DNA of 33,034 bases from Bacteroidota bacterium (lineage in GTDB: Bacteria; Bacteroidota; Bacteroidia; Sphingobacteriales; Sphingobacteriaceae): positions 1 through 33,034 of the forward strand of contig JABDEQ010000021.1 in the NCBI GenBank assembly GCA_013286985.1, in the 5' to 3' direction. Below, piece by piece: positions 16,372 through 25,138 of this stretch. The notes below the pieces were generated by a model, which was not told the DNA's origin, did not search any database, and worked only from the letters and a program-made list of their open reading frames with translations. The first letter of the stretch is position 1. Each line of letters begins with the position of its first letter. The translations under genes and the position numbers were made by a program.

Positions 16372-17412
16372 ATGCTTAAGTATACACTTAAAGTAGAAAT
16401 GCTGCGGAAAGAGACAATTGATACCATTACAATATGTTTTAAGCAGCCCTCATTAAAAAAAATAAAATATCAACCGGGGCAATATCTTACGCTCATTTTT
16501 AATATAAATGGTCGGAGGTTTATACGCCCCTACTCGTTTTCCTCTTCACCCGGAATTGATCCCTACCTGGAGGTTACCGTAAAGCGGGTTGTCGGTGGCG
16601 TTGTTTCAAATCATATTTTTGATAAAGTTAACATTGGTGACCTTGTTGAAGTGATTGAACCAATGGGTGATTTTGTGATCAAGGAATCTATAATTACCAA
16701 CAATAGTCACGTTTTTTTATGGGGGGCCGGAAGCGGAATAACTCCTCTGTTCTCCATAATTAAGTATTTATTGCATAACTACGACCTTAAAGTTACGTTG
16801 GTTTATGGCAACAGAAACTTTGACTCTGTTATTTTTCAAGATAAACTAACAGATTTAGCTAACCAATTCCCGGATACATTTTCACTGTGGCATTTTCACA
16901 CACAATTGATTGTAAAAGAAGATTGCCCTAACATTATACAGGGACGCATTCAAACCGGCGAGGTGTTATCGATCATGAATAAAGCCCCTAACCCTGCTAA
17001 TTCGGTGCATTTTATCTGTGGCCCAACGGGTTTAAAAGAATCCATTAAAAAGGCACTTTCTATTTTGAATATTCCATCTGTTAATGTTTATACCGAAGAT
17101 TTTGAATTGGTAAAAGACGAAAAAGAACTGGCGGAAATTATTACCCGGTCAATTAAAATTCAAAGTGATGGAACTTGTAATACGTTAGAAGTAATAAAAG
17201 GTAAAAGTATTTTAGAGGCTGGTTTAGACGCTCTTATTGATTTGCCTTATTCTTGCCAGGTAGGAAATTGCCTGCTTTGCAAAGGAAAGCTCCTTAATGG
17301 AAAAGTAAAATATGCCGGACTTGAAACTCCCCCAGCCGGCCTTCAAGAGGGCGAATATTTATTATGTTGTACCTATCCACTTACTGACGACGTAGAAGTT
17401 ACTATCAATTAA
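16372..17412 (+). CDS. FAD/[2Fe-2S] reductase, E3-like partner of the 3-dehydrase
   Basis: A 346-residue flavin-dependent ferredoxin-type reductase. The FAD motif is RPYS (residues 52-55), followed by an NAD(P)-binding GAGSGITPLFSII (about 117-129). A C-terminal plant-type [2Fe-2S] domain has C295-x4-C300-x2-C303 and C332/C333. Its place directly before the CDP-sugar genes indicates the E3 role: passing electrons from NADH to the PMP/[2Fe-2S] 3-dehydrase at 19358 during 3-deoxygenation. The known enterobacterial E3 (AscD/DdhD) carries its ferredoxin domain at the N-terminus. Here the order is reversed, as in PaaE-type reductases. The general function is firm; the exact partner is inferred from context. 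Confidence 0.82.
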   Translation: MLKYTLKVEMLRKETIDTITICFKQPSLKKIKYQPGQYLTLIFNINGRRFIRPYSFSSSPGIDPYLEVTVKRVVGGVVSNHIFDKVNIGDLVEVIEPMGDFVIKESIITNNSHVFLWGAGSGITPLFSIIKYLLHNYDLKVTLVYGNRNFDSVIFQDKLTDLANQFPDTFSLWHFHTQLIVKEDCPNIIQGRIQTGEVLSIMNKAPNPANSVHFICGPTGLKESIKKALSILNIPSVNVYTEDFELVKDEKELAEIITRSIKIQSDGTCNTLEVIKGKSILEAGLDALIDLPYSCQVGNCLLCKGKLLNGKVKYAGLETPPAGLQEGEYLLCCTYPLTDDVEVTIN

Positions 17413-17432
17413 TTTAAAGCAATACCTTATAA

Positions 17433-18203
17433 ATGAAAGTTGTTATACTAGCTGGAGGACTCGGCACAAGGCTGTCTGAAGAAACTTCAATAAGACCGAA
17501 GCCTATGGTTGAAATTGGGGGTATGCCCATATTATGGCATATCATGAAAATTTACTCAACACATGGTTTTAATGATTTTATAGTTTGTTTGGGATATAAA
17601 GGATATGTAATTAAGGAGTTTTTCACTAATTATTTTCTCCATAAATCAGACGTTACTATAGACCTGTCAAATAACTCCATTCAAATACATGACAGCCAGG
17701 CTGAACCGTGGAAAATTACACTGGTTGATACCGGAAATGAATCTATGACCGGTGGACGTATAAAAAGAATACAACCGCATGTAGGTAATGAACCATTTAT
17801 GCTGACCTATGGCGATGGCGTTAGCGACATAAATATTAGACAACTGGTTGATTTTCATAAAGAAGGAAAAAAATTACTAACTGTAACAGCTGTTCAGCCC
17901 TCCGGTAAATTTGGAGCGCTTAATATTGATGAAGTTGAAAAGGTAAATTCTTTTCTGGAAAAGCCAAAAGGCGATGGTGCCTGGGTAAATGCAGGCTTTT
18001 TTGTGTGCCAGCCCGAAGTGTTTGACTACATAAGCGGCGACAGCACTATCTGGGAAAAAGAACCCCTTGAAAAAATTGCTTTTAGCGGGCAAATGCGGGC
18101 TTATAAACATCATGGTTTCTGGAAACCGATGGATACTCTAAGGGACAAAGTTGAACTTGAGGAAGACTGGGTAAAGAACAAAGCTAAATGGAGAATCTGG
18201 TAA
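17433..18203 (+). CDS. rfbF: Glucose-1-phosphate cytidylyltransferase
   Basis: A 256-residue nucleotidyltransferase making CDP-glucose from CTP and glucose 1-phosphate, the first step to CDP-linked 3,6-dideoxyhexoses. The N-terminal signature VVILAGGLGTRLSEET and RPKPMVEIGGMPILWHIM are those of RfbF/DdhA. The catalytic-metal region MLTYGDGVSD near residues 128-137, the FLEKPKGDGAWVNAGFFV block, and HHGFWKPMDTLRDK near the C-terminus also match. Length and motif order are normal for the family. It ends one base before the dehydratase start, so translation is tightly coupled. Confidence 0.94.
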   Translation: MKVVILAGGLGTRLSEETSIRPKPMVEIGGMPILWHIMKIYSTHGFNDFIVCLGYKGYVIKEFFTNYFLHKSDVTIDLSNNSIQIHDSQAEPWKITLVDTGNESMTGGRIKRIQPHVGNEPFMLTYGDGVSDINIRQLVDFHKEGKKLLTVTAVQPSGKFGALNIDEVEKVNSFLEKPKGDGAWVNAGFFVCQPEVFDYISGDSTIWEKEPLEKIAFSGQMRAYKHHGFWKPMDTLRDKVELEEDWVKNKAKWRIW

Positions 18204-18204
18204 T

Positions 18205-19284
18205 ATGATAACACGGTTGCAAACAACATATAAAGGTAAACGGGTTTTTTTGACCGGACACACCGGTTTCAAAGGCTCGTGGATGTTGAAGGTTTTGTCT
18301 CTTTTGGGAGCTGAGATAAAAGGTTACTCTCTATCGCCGGAGTTTGATTACAATTTGTATAACCTGATCAATGGTGATACATTGAACGACTCCGTTATTG
18401 CTGATATAAGAGATAAGGAAAATTTAAAGAAAGCAATAATAGATTTTCAGCCAGATTTTATTTTTCATTTGGCTGCCCAGCCGCTGGTTCGCTTATCTTA
18501 TCAAATTCCGGCTGAAACTTTTGAGGTAAATGCCGTTGGTACGGCAAACGTACTTGACTCCATTCGCTATTTAAACAAACCCTGCCAGGTTATTATTATC
18601 ACTACCGATAAGGTATATCATAATCAGGAATGGGAACATCCATATAAAGAAACAGACCGACTTGGCGGATATGATCCATATAGTGCCAGTAAGGCCTGCG
18701 CTGAACTGGTTATCGATTCCTATAGAAATTCTTTTTTCAACCCTGCAAACTACGGCGAACACGCTAAAGCGATTGCGGTAACCAGGGCCGGAAACGTGAT
18801 AGGTGGCGGTGATTGGGCGAAAGACCGATTAATACCAGATATTGTAAGAGCGCTCTCGCAGCAACAGGACGTAACTATACGTAATCCTAATGCAATTAGG
18901 CCATGGCAACATGTGCTTGAACCTGTATTAGGTTATCTGATATTAGGAGAAAAATTGTTTAAATCTCCCCTACTTTATAGTTCCGCCTATAACTTCGGGC
19001 CTCATCTGGATGATGCCATGCCGGTAAGTGCAATGGTTGATCTGGCTATAAAAGCATGGGGGAGTGGTAATTTTAAAAACACATTTCCTGGACATCAGCC
19101 TCATGAGGCCGGTCTTTTAAAATTAGATATTAACAAAGCATCATTAGAATTGGGCTGGAACCCGAAGTATAATGCTCAAACAGCTATTAATAAAACAATT
19201 GCCTGGTATAAAAACTATATCACCGATCCTGAAGAAGTAATAAATTTCACTGAAAATCAGGTTAAAGACTTCATAGAACAATAG
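18205..19284 (+). CDS. rfbG: CDP-glucose 4,6-dehydratase
   Basis: A 359-residue SDR-type dehydratase producing CDP-4-keto-6-deoxyglucose. The NAD-binding motif is VFLTGHTGFKGSWM (about residues 14-27). The HLAAQPLVRLSY segment near residue 90, the active-site TTDKVYHNQEW and the YDPYSASK catalytic tetrad region (YxxxK) are typical of RfbG/DdhB. The C-terminal ELGWNPKYNAQTAI is also typical. It directly follows the cytidylyltransferase with a single-base gap. A 73-bp gap then separates it from the 3-dehydrase. Confidence 0.94.
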   Translation: MITRLQTTYKGKRVFLTGHTGFKGSWMLKVLSLLGAEIKGYSLSPEFDYNLYNLINGDTLNDSVIADIRDKENLKKAIIDFQPDFIFHLAAQPLVRLSYQIPAETFEVNAVGTANVLDSIRYLNKPCQVIIITTDKVYHNQEWEHPYKETDRLGGYDPYSASKACAELVIDSYRNSFFNPANYGEHAKAIAVTRAGNVIGGGDWAKDRLIPDIVRALSQQQDVTIRNPNAIRPWQHVLEPVLGYLILGEKLFKSPLLYSSAYNFGPHLDDAMPVSAMVDLAIKAWGSGNFKNTFPGHQPHEAGLLKLDINKASLELGWNPKYNAQTAINKTIAWYKNYITDPEEVINFTENQVKDFIEQ

Positions 19285-19357
19285 TTTTACTTCAATCTTG
19301 TAAGTTGTTTCTAAAAAATACAGTTCATTTAAAAATACGTCAGTTCAATAAAATACT

Positions 19358-20659
19358 ATGTTGAAAAATATTACCGGTCCTGAATTAGAAAAAAGTTTAA
19401 GGGAAATTGCTAAAATAAAATCAACGCAGGTAATTGTGCCGGGGGAAAACTACATACCCGTTACCGGCAAAGTGCTTGACGAAGAAGATATACTGTTAGG
19501 AGTAGATGCTGCTTTAGACGGATGGTTAACCGCCGGGCGTTTTGCAAATGAGTTTGAAAAAGACTTTGCTGCCTACTTTAAAGCGCCGAAAGCATTGTTG
19601 GTAAACTCCGGATCATCTGCCAATTTAGTGGCTTTCTATGCGTTAACATCTCCCAAACTTGGCGAAAGAGCAATAAAACCAGGCGATGAAGTAATTACTG
19701 TTGCGGGTGGATTCCCAACAACTGTAAACCCAATGATACAGTTTGGGGCCATTCCGGTTTTTATTGATATTGATATCCCCACCCATAACGTAATGTCAGA
19801 CCAAATCGAGGCGGCAGTTTCATCAAAAACCAAGGCTATCATGATTGCGCACTCATTAGGTAATCCATTTGATTTGGATGAGATAATGCGTGTGGCGAAA
19901 AAATATAATCTTTGGGTGGTTGAAGATGACTGCGATTCATTGGGAGCTACTTATCGTGATAAAAAAACAGGCACTTTTGGCGATATATCCACTTTCTCGT
20001 TTTACCCGGCGCATCATATTACCATGGGCGAAGGCGGCGCCGTATTGATTAATAACCCTCAGCTGGCAAAAATTGCAGAAAGCTTTAGAGATTGGGGACG
20101 CGATTGTTATTGCGAACCGGGTAAAGACAATACCTGTGGTTGCAGATTTTCGCAGCAATTAGGCTCGTTGCCTTTTGGATACGATCACAAATACACCTAC
20201 TCACATATTGGCTTTAATTTAAAAGTAACCGATATGCAAGCAGCTTTCGGGGTCTCTCAATTAAAAAAATTAGATCATTTCGTACAACGTCGCCGTGAAA
20301 ATTATACCGCGCTGTATAGCAGAATGAAAGAATTGGAAGATATTTTTATTTTGCCTGAGCCTACGCCAAATAGTGATCCATCGTGGTTTGGTTTCCTTTT
20401 AACCTTACGGGAAGGTGATGCGGCCGACAGACATATGCTGGTTCAGCACCTTGAAGAAAAGAAAATAGGTACCCGGCTTCTTTTCGGCGGTAACTTATTG
20501 CGGCAGCCGGGTTATGCCAATATTAATCATCGTGTAGTTGGTGACTTAAAAAACACCGATGTTATAATGAATCAATCATTTTGGCTGGGTGTATGGCCCG
20601 GTCTGAATGAAACACATTATGATTATATGCTTTCTGTAATTAAGGCATATCTGCAATAA
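19358..20659 (+). CDS. rfbH: CDP-4-keto-6-deoxyglucose 3-dehydrase (E1)
   Basis: A 433-residue PMP-dependent, [2Fe-2S] enzyme of the aminotransferase fold that removes the C-3 hydroxyl from CDP-4-keto-6-deoxyglucose. The usual PLP lysine is replaced by histidine (H220 in [14 protein letters not shown]), the hallmark of E1. The cluster cysteines C250, C252, C260 and C262 lie in [17 protein letters not shown], followed by the E1-typical [18 protein letters not shown]. This enzyme needs the E3-type reductase, which is encoded three genes upstream. Identification is firm because both diagnostic features are visible. Confidence 0.95.
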   Translation: MLKNITGPELEKSLREIAKIKSTQVIVPGENYIPVTGKVLDEEDILLGVDAALDGWLTAGRFANEFEKDFAAYFKAPKALLVNSGSSANLVAFYALTSPKLGERAIKPGDEVITVAGGFPTTVNPMIQFGAIPVFIDIDIPTHNVMSDQIEAAVSSKTKAIMIAHSLGNPFDLDEIMRVAKKYNLWVVEDDCDSLGATYRDKKTGTFGDISTFSFYPAHHITMGEGGAVLINNPQLAKIAESFRDWGRDCYCEPGKDNTCGCRFSQQLGSLPFGYDHKYTYSHIGFNLKVTDMQAAFGVSQLKKLDHFVQRRRENYTALYSRMKELEDIFILPEPTPNSDPSWFGFLLTLREGDAADRHMLVQHLEEKKIGTRLLFGGNLLRQPGYANINHRVVGDLKNTDVIMNQSFWLGVWPGLNETHYDYMLSVIKAYLQ

Positions 20660-20666
20660 ATCGGTT

Positions 20667-21203
20667 ATGGAAATAGAGAAAACATTTATTGAAGGCCTGC
20701 TTATTATACATCTTAACAAACTATCTGATAATCGCGGGGATTTTGTGAAGATATTTAATGATGATTTTTTTAAGTTAAATAACTTATGTACCGACTTTAA
20801 AGAAAGCTATTTTTCTGTCTCCGATAAAAATGTAATACGGGGTATGCACTTCCAAACGCCGCCCGCACAGCACACAAAGCTGGTTTATGTAAACAAAGGA
20901 AGCATTGTTGATGTGGTGCTTGATATCAGACCCAATTCAGCAACTTATGGCAGGTATTTTAATATAACCATAACTGATACCGCGCCCAAGCTTGTTTACA
21001 TACCGGAGGGCTTAGCACATGGCTTTTTATCGTTACAGGAAAATTCAGTTGTGTCATACATTCAAACATCGGTTTATAGCAAGGACAATGACGAGGGTGT
21101 AAGGTGGGACTCTTTTGGATTTGATTGGGCGGTTAACTCCCCTATTCTTTCTACCCGCGATCAATCATTCAAAACTTTTAGTGATTTTAAATCGCCTTTT
21201 TAG
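20667..21203 (+). CDS. RmlC-like sugar epimerase (AscE-type candidate)
   Basis: A 178-residue cupin of the dTDP-4-dehydrorhamnose 3,5-epimerase family. Visible motifs are NVIRGMHFQTPPAQHTKLVYV (catalytic histidine region near residues 60-70), VVLDIRPNSATYG, and IPEGLAHGFLSL near residues 113-124. A VYSKDNDEGVRWDS block precedes the C-terminus. There is no rmlABD in the window, and the gene sits 7 bp after the 3-dehydrase, so its substrate is probably CDP-3,6-dideoxy-4-ketohexose rather than a dTDP sugar. That is the AscE reaction (5-epimerisation to the L series). A 3- or 3,5-epimerase acting on another intermediate cannot be excluded. Confidence 0.82.
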   Translation: MEIEKTFIEGLLIIHLNKLSDNRGDFVKIFNDDFFKLNNLCTDFKESYFSVSDKNVIRGMHFQTPPAQHTKLVYVNKGSIVDVVLDIRPNSATYGRYFNITITDTAPKLVYIPEGLAHGFLSLQENSVVSYIQTSVYSKDNDEGVRWDSFGFDWAVNSPILSTRDQSFKTFSDFKSPF

Positions 21204-21205
21204 TA

Positions 21206-22108
21206 ATGAGAATTTTAATTACAGGTGCAACAGGTTTTGTAGGCGAACAGGTAGCCAAAGCGCTGCAGCAAAACAATCATCAGCTTATATTATTGGTGCG
21301 GGACGTTGCTAAGATTTCATTCTCCGGTTTTTCAGGTTCCTATACGCCTCAAATCATTGATCTGAATTTATCAACCTGGAAACAAGAAATTACTCACGCT
21401 AACCCTGATGCGGTTTTACATCTTGCTGCCTATCTCACCAGTGCCGATGATGAGCAATCAATTGATAAATTAATAAGTTCAAATTTGTCTTTTGGGATGC
21501 ACTTGTTAAATGCATTGCAAACTACACAACTGAAGTATTTTATAAATACAGGTACTTTTGCCGAATACAGGGATAATAACGGAATACCTAACCCATCGTA
21601 TTTATATGCTGCCACAAAAACAGCGTTCAGAAGCATTCTATCATATTACAGTTCGATAACGGGGTTTAAGGTTGTCAACGTTATTCCATATACAATTTAC
21701 GGCGCCGTTGACACAAAAAAGAAGTTGATTGATTATATTTATGACTCTATAACAACTAGTTCACCAATAAAAATGTCGCCAGGTGAACAGATTTTGGACT
21801 TTATTCATATTGAAGACGTTGTTAGCTTCTATCTTCATTTATTTAACAATTTATCTGCGTTAAATCATGATTTTACAGAAATTCATTTGGGTACCGGTGT
21901 TGGCACAACCCCAAAACAAATTGCAGCAATAATTGAAAATATAACCGGCGAAAAGACCAATATCGATTGGGGAGGAATACCATACAGGCCCCGTGATACG
22001 ATGTATTCGGTAGCTGATATAAAACCATTTGTTCAAATTACAAATTGGGAACCGTACATCAGAGTTAGGGAGGGATTAGTTAAATATATACAACTAATGG
22101 ACCTATAA
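21206..22108 (+). CDS. NAD-dependent epimerase/reductase completing the CDP-dideoxyhexose (AscF/RfbJ-like)
   Basis: A 300-residue extended SDR. The cofactor motif is ILITGATGFVGEQVAKAL (residues 3-20), with a HLAAYLTSADD segment and a catalytic YLYAATK (YxxxK). A PYTIYGAVDTKKKL stretch and C-terminal YRPRDTMYSVADIKP are typical of nucleotide-sugar reductases. It starts 2 bp after the RmlC-like gene. Size and context suit the final 4-keto reduction: AscF giving CDP-ascarylose, or RfbJ giving CDP-abequose. The neighbouring epimerase favours the L-sugar. A frameshifted, diverged copy of its 3' end is preserved at 23442-23633. Confidence 0.82.
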   Translation: MRILITGATGFVGEQVAKALQQNNHQLILLVRDVAKISFSGFSGSYTPQIIDLNLSTWKQEITHANPDAVLHLAAYLTSADDEQSIDKLISSNLSFGMHLLNALQTTQLKYFINTGTFAEYRDNNGIPNPSYLYAATKTAFRSILSYYSSITGFKVVNVIPYTIYGAVDTKKKLIDYIYDSITTSSPIKMSPGEQILDFIHIEDVVSFYLHLFNNLSALNHDFTEIHLGTGVGTTPKQIAAIIENITGEKTNIDWGGIPYRPRDTMYSVADIKPFVQITNWEPYIRVREGLVKYIQLMDL

Positions 22109-22127
22109 AAGCTATTACGATTAGTTA

Positions 22128-23189
22128 ATGACGAGACGAACAACAGGCGCACATCGAATTCTTGAACTTGATTCTTTGAGAGGAATTGCTGCAATAGCAG
22201 TAGTACTATTTCACTACTCCTTTTTTTACAAAACATACCTTAACTCAAGTGATCCAATTCCTGGATTTCATTTTATTTGGGGAGAACTCGGCGTTGACTT
22301 ATTTTTTATGTTGAGTGGCTTTGTAATTATGCTAACGGCAGAGCGAAACCAATCGGCCATTGAGTTTGGAATTGGGCGCTTTGTCAGATTATGGCCCACC
22401 TTTTTTATTTGCTGTGCTTTAACGACCATTTTTTTAATACTTTTTCCAATTGGCCCCCCCATTACACTTTCAACTTTCCTTATCAATTTGACACTACAAC
22501 CGGGCTTGGTAAAAACCGTACCCATAGATGGAGTTTATTGGTCGTTACATGTTGAAGTTCAATTTTATATGATTTTTGCAATAATAATCGGATTAAACCA
22601 GGTAAAGAGAGCGGTAAACTGGTTTTCCTTATTTACCATTTGTTGCATTATTTACCAGTTGCTATTAATTATACATGGCTCTGATAACTTTGTTCATTAT
22701 TATATCGGACTTATCAGACATGCACACATTTTTCTAAGTGGAATTTTCTGTTATAGATTCTTCCAAACTAAAAACTTCAGATACATCTTTTATATAGCCT
22801 TGGCTTCTGTTGGAGTTTTAACATCCCATTGGATGCGGCATTATACTTTTGATATGCTTACTCATTACATTAGCTACTGGGTTTTTATAATATTAATTCT
22901 GTATTCGGCAATAATCGGTGGCCGTTTCCTTAAAAACTCCGTTCTACAATTTTCAGGAAAAATAAGTTACGCTCTTTATCTTCTTCACATGATGATTGGG
23001 TTCACATTACTTCATCAATTCGAAAAAATAGGAATAGCTCCAAAGTTTGGCGTTGGGATTGTCATCATACTCGTGATACTATTATCGAGTTTGGTTACTT
23101 TTTTTGTCGATATTCCATTAAGAAAACCACTCAAAAGCCTTTTAACGCAATACGCCGGCAAAGTGCGTATAGTTCACAGCAAAGTTTAA
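22128..23189 (+). CDS. Acyltransferase-3 family membrane protein
   Basis: A 353-residue polytopic membrane acyltransferase of the OafA/YrhL type, which typically O-acetylates surface sugars using cytoplasmic acetyl-CoA. The characteristic N-terminal helix holds R18-x10-H29 (SLRGIAAIAVVLFH). GELGVDLFFMLSGFVIML follows, then about nine or ten further hydrophobic helices and a short charged C-terminus. It begins 19 bp after the epimerase. The sequence is more AT-rich than the sugar genes. The acyl donor and target sugar are unknown. Confidence 0.88.
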   Translation: MTRRTTGAHRILELDSLRGIAAIAVVLFHYSFFYKTYLNSSDPIPGFHFIWGELGVDLFFMLSGFVIMLTAERNQSAIEFGIGRFVRLWPTFFICCALTTIFLILFPIGPPITLSTFLINLTLQPGLVKTVPIDGVYWSLHVEVQFYMIFAIIIGLNQVKRAVNWFSLFTICCIIYQLLLIIHGSDNFVHYYIGLIRHAHIFLSGIFCYRFFQTKNFRYIFYIALASVGVLTSHWMRHYTFDMLTHYISYWVFIILILYSAIIGGRFLKNSVLQFSGKISYALYLLHMMIGFTLLHQFEKIGIAPKFGVGIVIILVILLSSLVTFFVDIPLRKPLKSLLTQYAGKVRIVHSKV

Positions 23190-23236
23190 AAGTTCAGCAC
23201 AAGCTTTTTAGTGAAAAAATAACTTAAATGTAATAC

Positions 23237-23633
23237 ATGAAAATTGCAGCGCACGTTTTGGCGTATAATGTAAACAGATTTTTAGAAGCTGTTTTAAAGA
23301 ATATTGAGCCGCATGTTGATAAAATCTATATTACACACGCCGAACGGCCTTTTGGATATGTAGAGTCTTCCCGTGAAACTAAAATCAATCCAACCAGATT
23401 AGCAGATATTCTTGCAGCCTCAACAAGCAGTAAAATTGAAAAAAGTAACCGGTAAAAAAACAAATATTAACTGGGGGCATAGCATACAGGCCCTTAGATA
23501 CCATGTATTCTATAGCAGGTAAAAATCCGTAGAACAACTAATAAATTGGGGTCCCGTTGATAAATATACAGAATGGTGTGGAGAAATATTCCAGCATAAT
23601 GCAATAAGAACATCAAATTCAAAACCTCATTAA
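23237..23633 (+). pseudogene. Chimeric gene fossil: glycosyltransferase 5' end joined to epimerase 3' end
   Basis: The first ~205 bp encode 68 residues matching the start of the intact glycosyltransferase at 25139, with 60 of 68 residues identical. The open frame then ends after four unrelated codons. The following ~190 bp match the 3' end of the epimerase at 21206: ITGEKTNIDWGG is matched by VTGKKTNINWG, then after a frame change by GIAYRPLDTMYSIAG and QLINWGP. Several frameshifts and stops break this half. The junction is at AATTGAAA (23434-23441), also present at 21931 in the epimerase and 25336 in the glycosyltransferase. The tail beyond INWGP differs from the present epimerase, so the source was a related but not identical copy. 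Confidence 0.85.
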
Positions 23634-23651
23634 GCCAGCCAAACAACGTAC

Positions 23652-24848
23652 ATGAACGACGCTTATCCAATAAAGGACACCTCAAAATTAAATTATATTG
23701 ATAGCCTGCGGGGAATAGCCATACTTATGGTTATTTTAGTTCATACATCCCAATCTTTTGACAAAATAAGTCCTTCCTTTTTTTCAATATGTAAGTATGG
23801 TCAAATGGGGGTTCAGTTGTTTTTCTTTCTTTCAGCCTATACACTGTGCCTCTCTGTCGATCGAAACGGAGCTGAAAAAAAATGGTTTTTATCTTTCTAT
23901 TTAAAACGTTATTTTAGGATTGCACCCCTTTATTATGTGGGGATACTCCTATATTTTTCCATATCAATTATTCTACGCAATTCCACCAGAATGCTTTCGA
24001 TATTTGGCAGCGGCTTAATTGGTGGTCCTTATAATTTACCAAATATTTTATCCAATGTGTTTTTTGTTCACAATTTTTATCATGGTGCATTAAATAACAT
24101 AGTTCCGGGAGGCTGGTCAATTGGTGCTGAAATGGCCTTCTACCTAATTTTTCCTTTTATTTTTATTTTTTATAAAAAAATGATTTCGAAAAACAAGGTT
24201 TTTCTTTTCCTTTTTCCTTTAATAGTTTTCTGTTTATTATTAATAGCAATTTATCTTACAGGTACTTATATATTTCACATAGAACTAGTAAATAATAGGT
24301 TTGATTACTTTAATATTTTCAATCAACTACCTGTATTTTTAGTTGGGATTTCTTTTTATAATTACCTGCTTATTTCAAATTCCAAACCTAACCTCTTTTT
24401 TTATGGCTGTTGTTTTGTTATTTTAACAACCATATCGGTTTCAATTTTTTACTTCTTTTTTAATATCACATTAGTTCCATTTGTTGCCAGCATTTCTTTT
24501 ATTTATTTATTCTTGCTTTTTAAGCATAGTTCATTTCTTAAAAGCAAATTATTAGAGCGGATTGGCCAGCTATCATATTCAATGTATATATTTCATTTCA
24601 TTTTTGCGTGGCCAGTTACCTTCGCAATTACAAACTTTTTCAATAATTATACACATATCAGTCCTCTAGTTCTTTTAATATTATGTTTTACAATTAATGT
24701 TTTTTCCACTTTTTTTATTGCTCAGCTTTCTGAATTTTTGATAGAAAAACCGGGTATCAGACTAGGAAGAATAGTTTATTCTAAAATTCAAATAAAAAAA
24801 GGAACAACATACATGAATAATCCGATTGACCAAATGGTTGAGCATTAA
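23652..24848 (+). CDS. Acyltransferase-3 family membrane protein
   Basis: A 398-residue second OafA-type acyltransferase with R20-x10-H31 in the first helix (SLRGIAILMVILVH), QMGVQLFFFLSAYTLCLS, and about ten hydrophobic segments. A SIGAEMAFYLIFPFIFIFY block and a Ser-Tyr-Ser-Met-Tyr-containing helix near the C-terminus also fit the family. It is only distantly similar to the acyltransferase at 22128, although both occupy the same slot between epimerase-like and glycosyltransferase-like sequence. Its base composition is the most AT-rich of the locus, which suggests separate acquisition. It begins 18 bp after the chimeric fossil. The likely role is O-acylation of the polysaccharide or its lipid-linked unit; the target is unknown. 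Confidence 0.88.
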   Translation: MNDAYPIKDTSKLNYIDSLRGIAILMVILVHTSQSFDKISPSFFSICKYGQMGVQLFFFLSAYTLCLSVDRNGAEKKWFLSFYLKRYFRIAPLYYVGILLYFSISIILRNSTRMLSIFGSGLIGGPYNLPNILSNVFFVHNFYHGALNNIVPGGWSIGAEMAFYLIFPFIFIFYKKMISKNKVFLFLFPLIVFCLLLIAIYLTGTYIFHIELVNNRFDYFNIFNQLPVFLVGISFYNYLLISNSKPNLFFYGCCFVILTTISVSIFYFFFNITLVPFVASISFIYLFLLFKHSSFLKSKLLERIGQLSYSMYIFHFIFAWPVTFAITNFFNNYTHISPLVLLILCFTINVFSTFFIAQLSEFLIEKPGIRLGRIVYSKIQIKKGTTYMNNPIDQMVEH

Positions 24849-25138
24849 AAATCGACTTATGGGATGCTTAAGAACTCTTTTTGTTTAAAAAATCACTATC
24901 TATTTAAGATTCATCCATGCATATATCATTGTAAATCAACAATCAAACCTTGATTTTCGATTTATCTCTTTGCAAAGTCACTTGTAACTCGCCACCTATT
25001 TAGTTTAGCTAAATACATAAAACTAATAGTTCATTCAGCAATATTTCAATTTTGTATTTACCAATATTGATTCATTTTTGGGTAAAATGATTAATCAATA
25101 AGAGACAAAATACCATCGAATTTTAATTATAATAATAT
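24849..25138. other. 290-bp gap without a recognised gene
   Basis: This is the longest gap inside the otherwise compact polysaccharide operon. I see no credible coding sequence. It holds a perfect hairpin TATTTAG-N5-CTAAATA (24997-25015) and a wider repeat CAATATT...AATATTG (25039-25069). Neither has a T-run like a terminator. It may be debris left by rearrangement or may contain an internal promoter; neither is demonstrated. Confidence 0.4.

Noticed and set aside
20667..21203. Calling the cupin rmlC and inferring dTDP-rhamnose synthesis
   Set aside because: No rmlA, rmlB or rmlD gene is present, and the gene is embedded between the CDP-sugar 3-dehydrase and the final reductase.
23237..23455. 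A possible separate 72-residue protein
   Set aside because: It is the broken 5' end of a glycosyltransferase: it matches the first 68 residues of the intact gene at 25139 and then runs into unrelated sequence and a stop.
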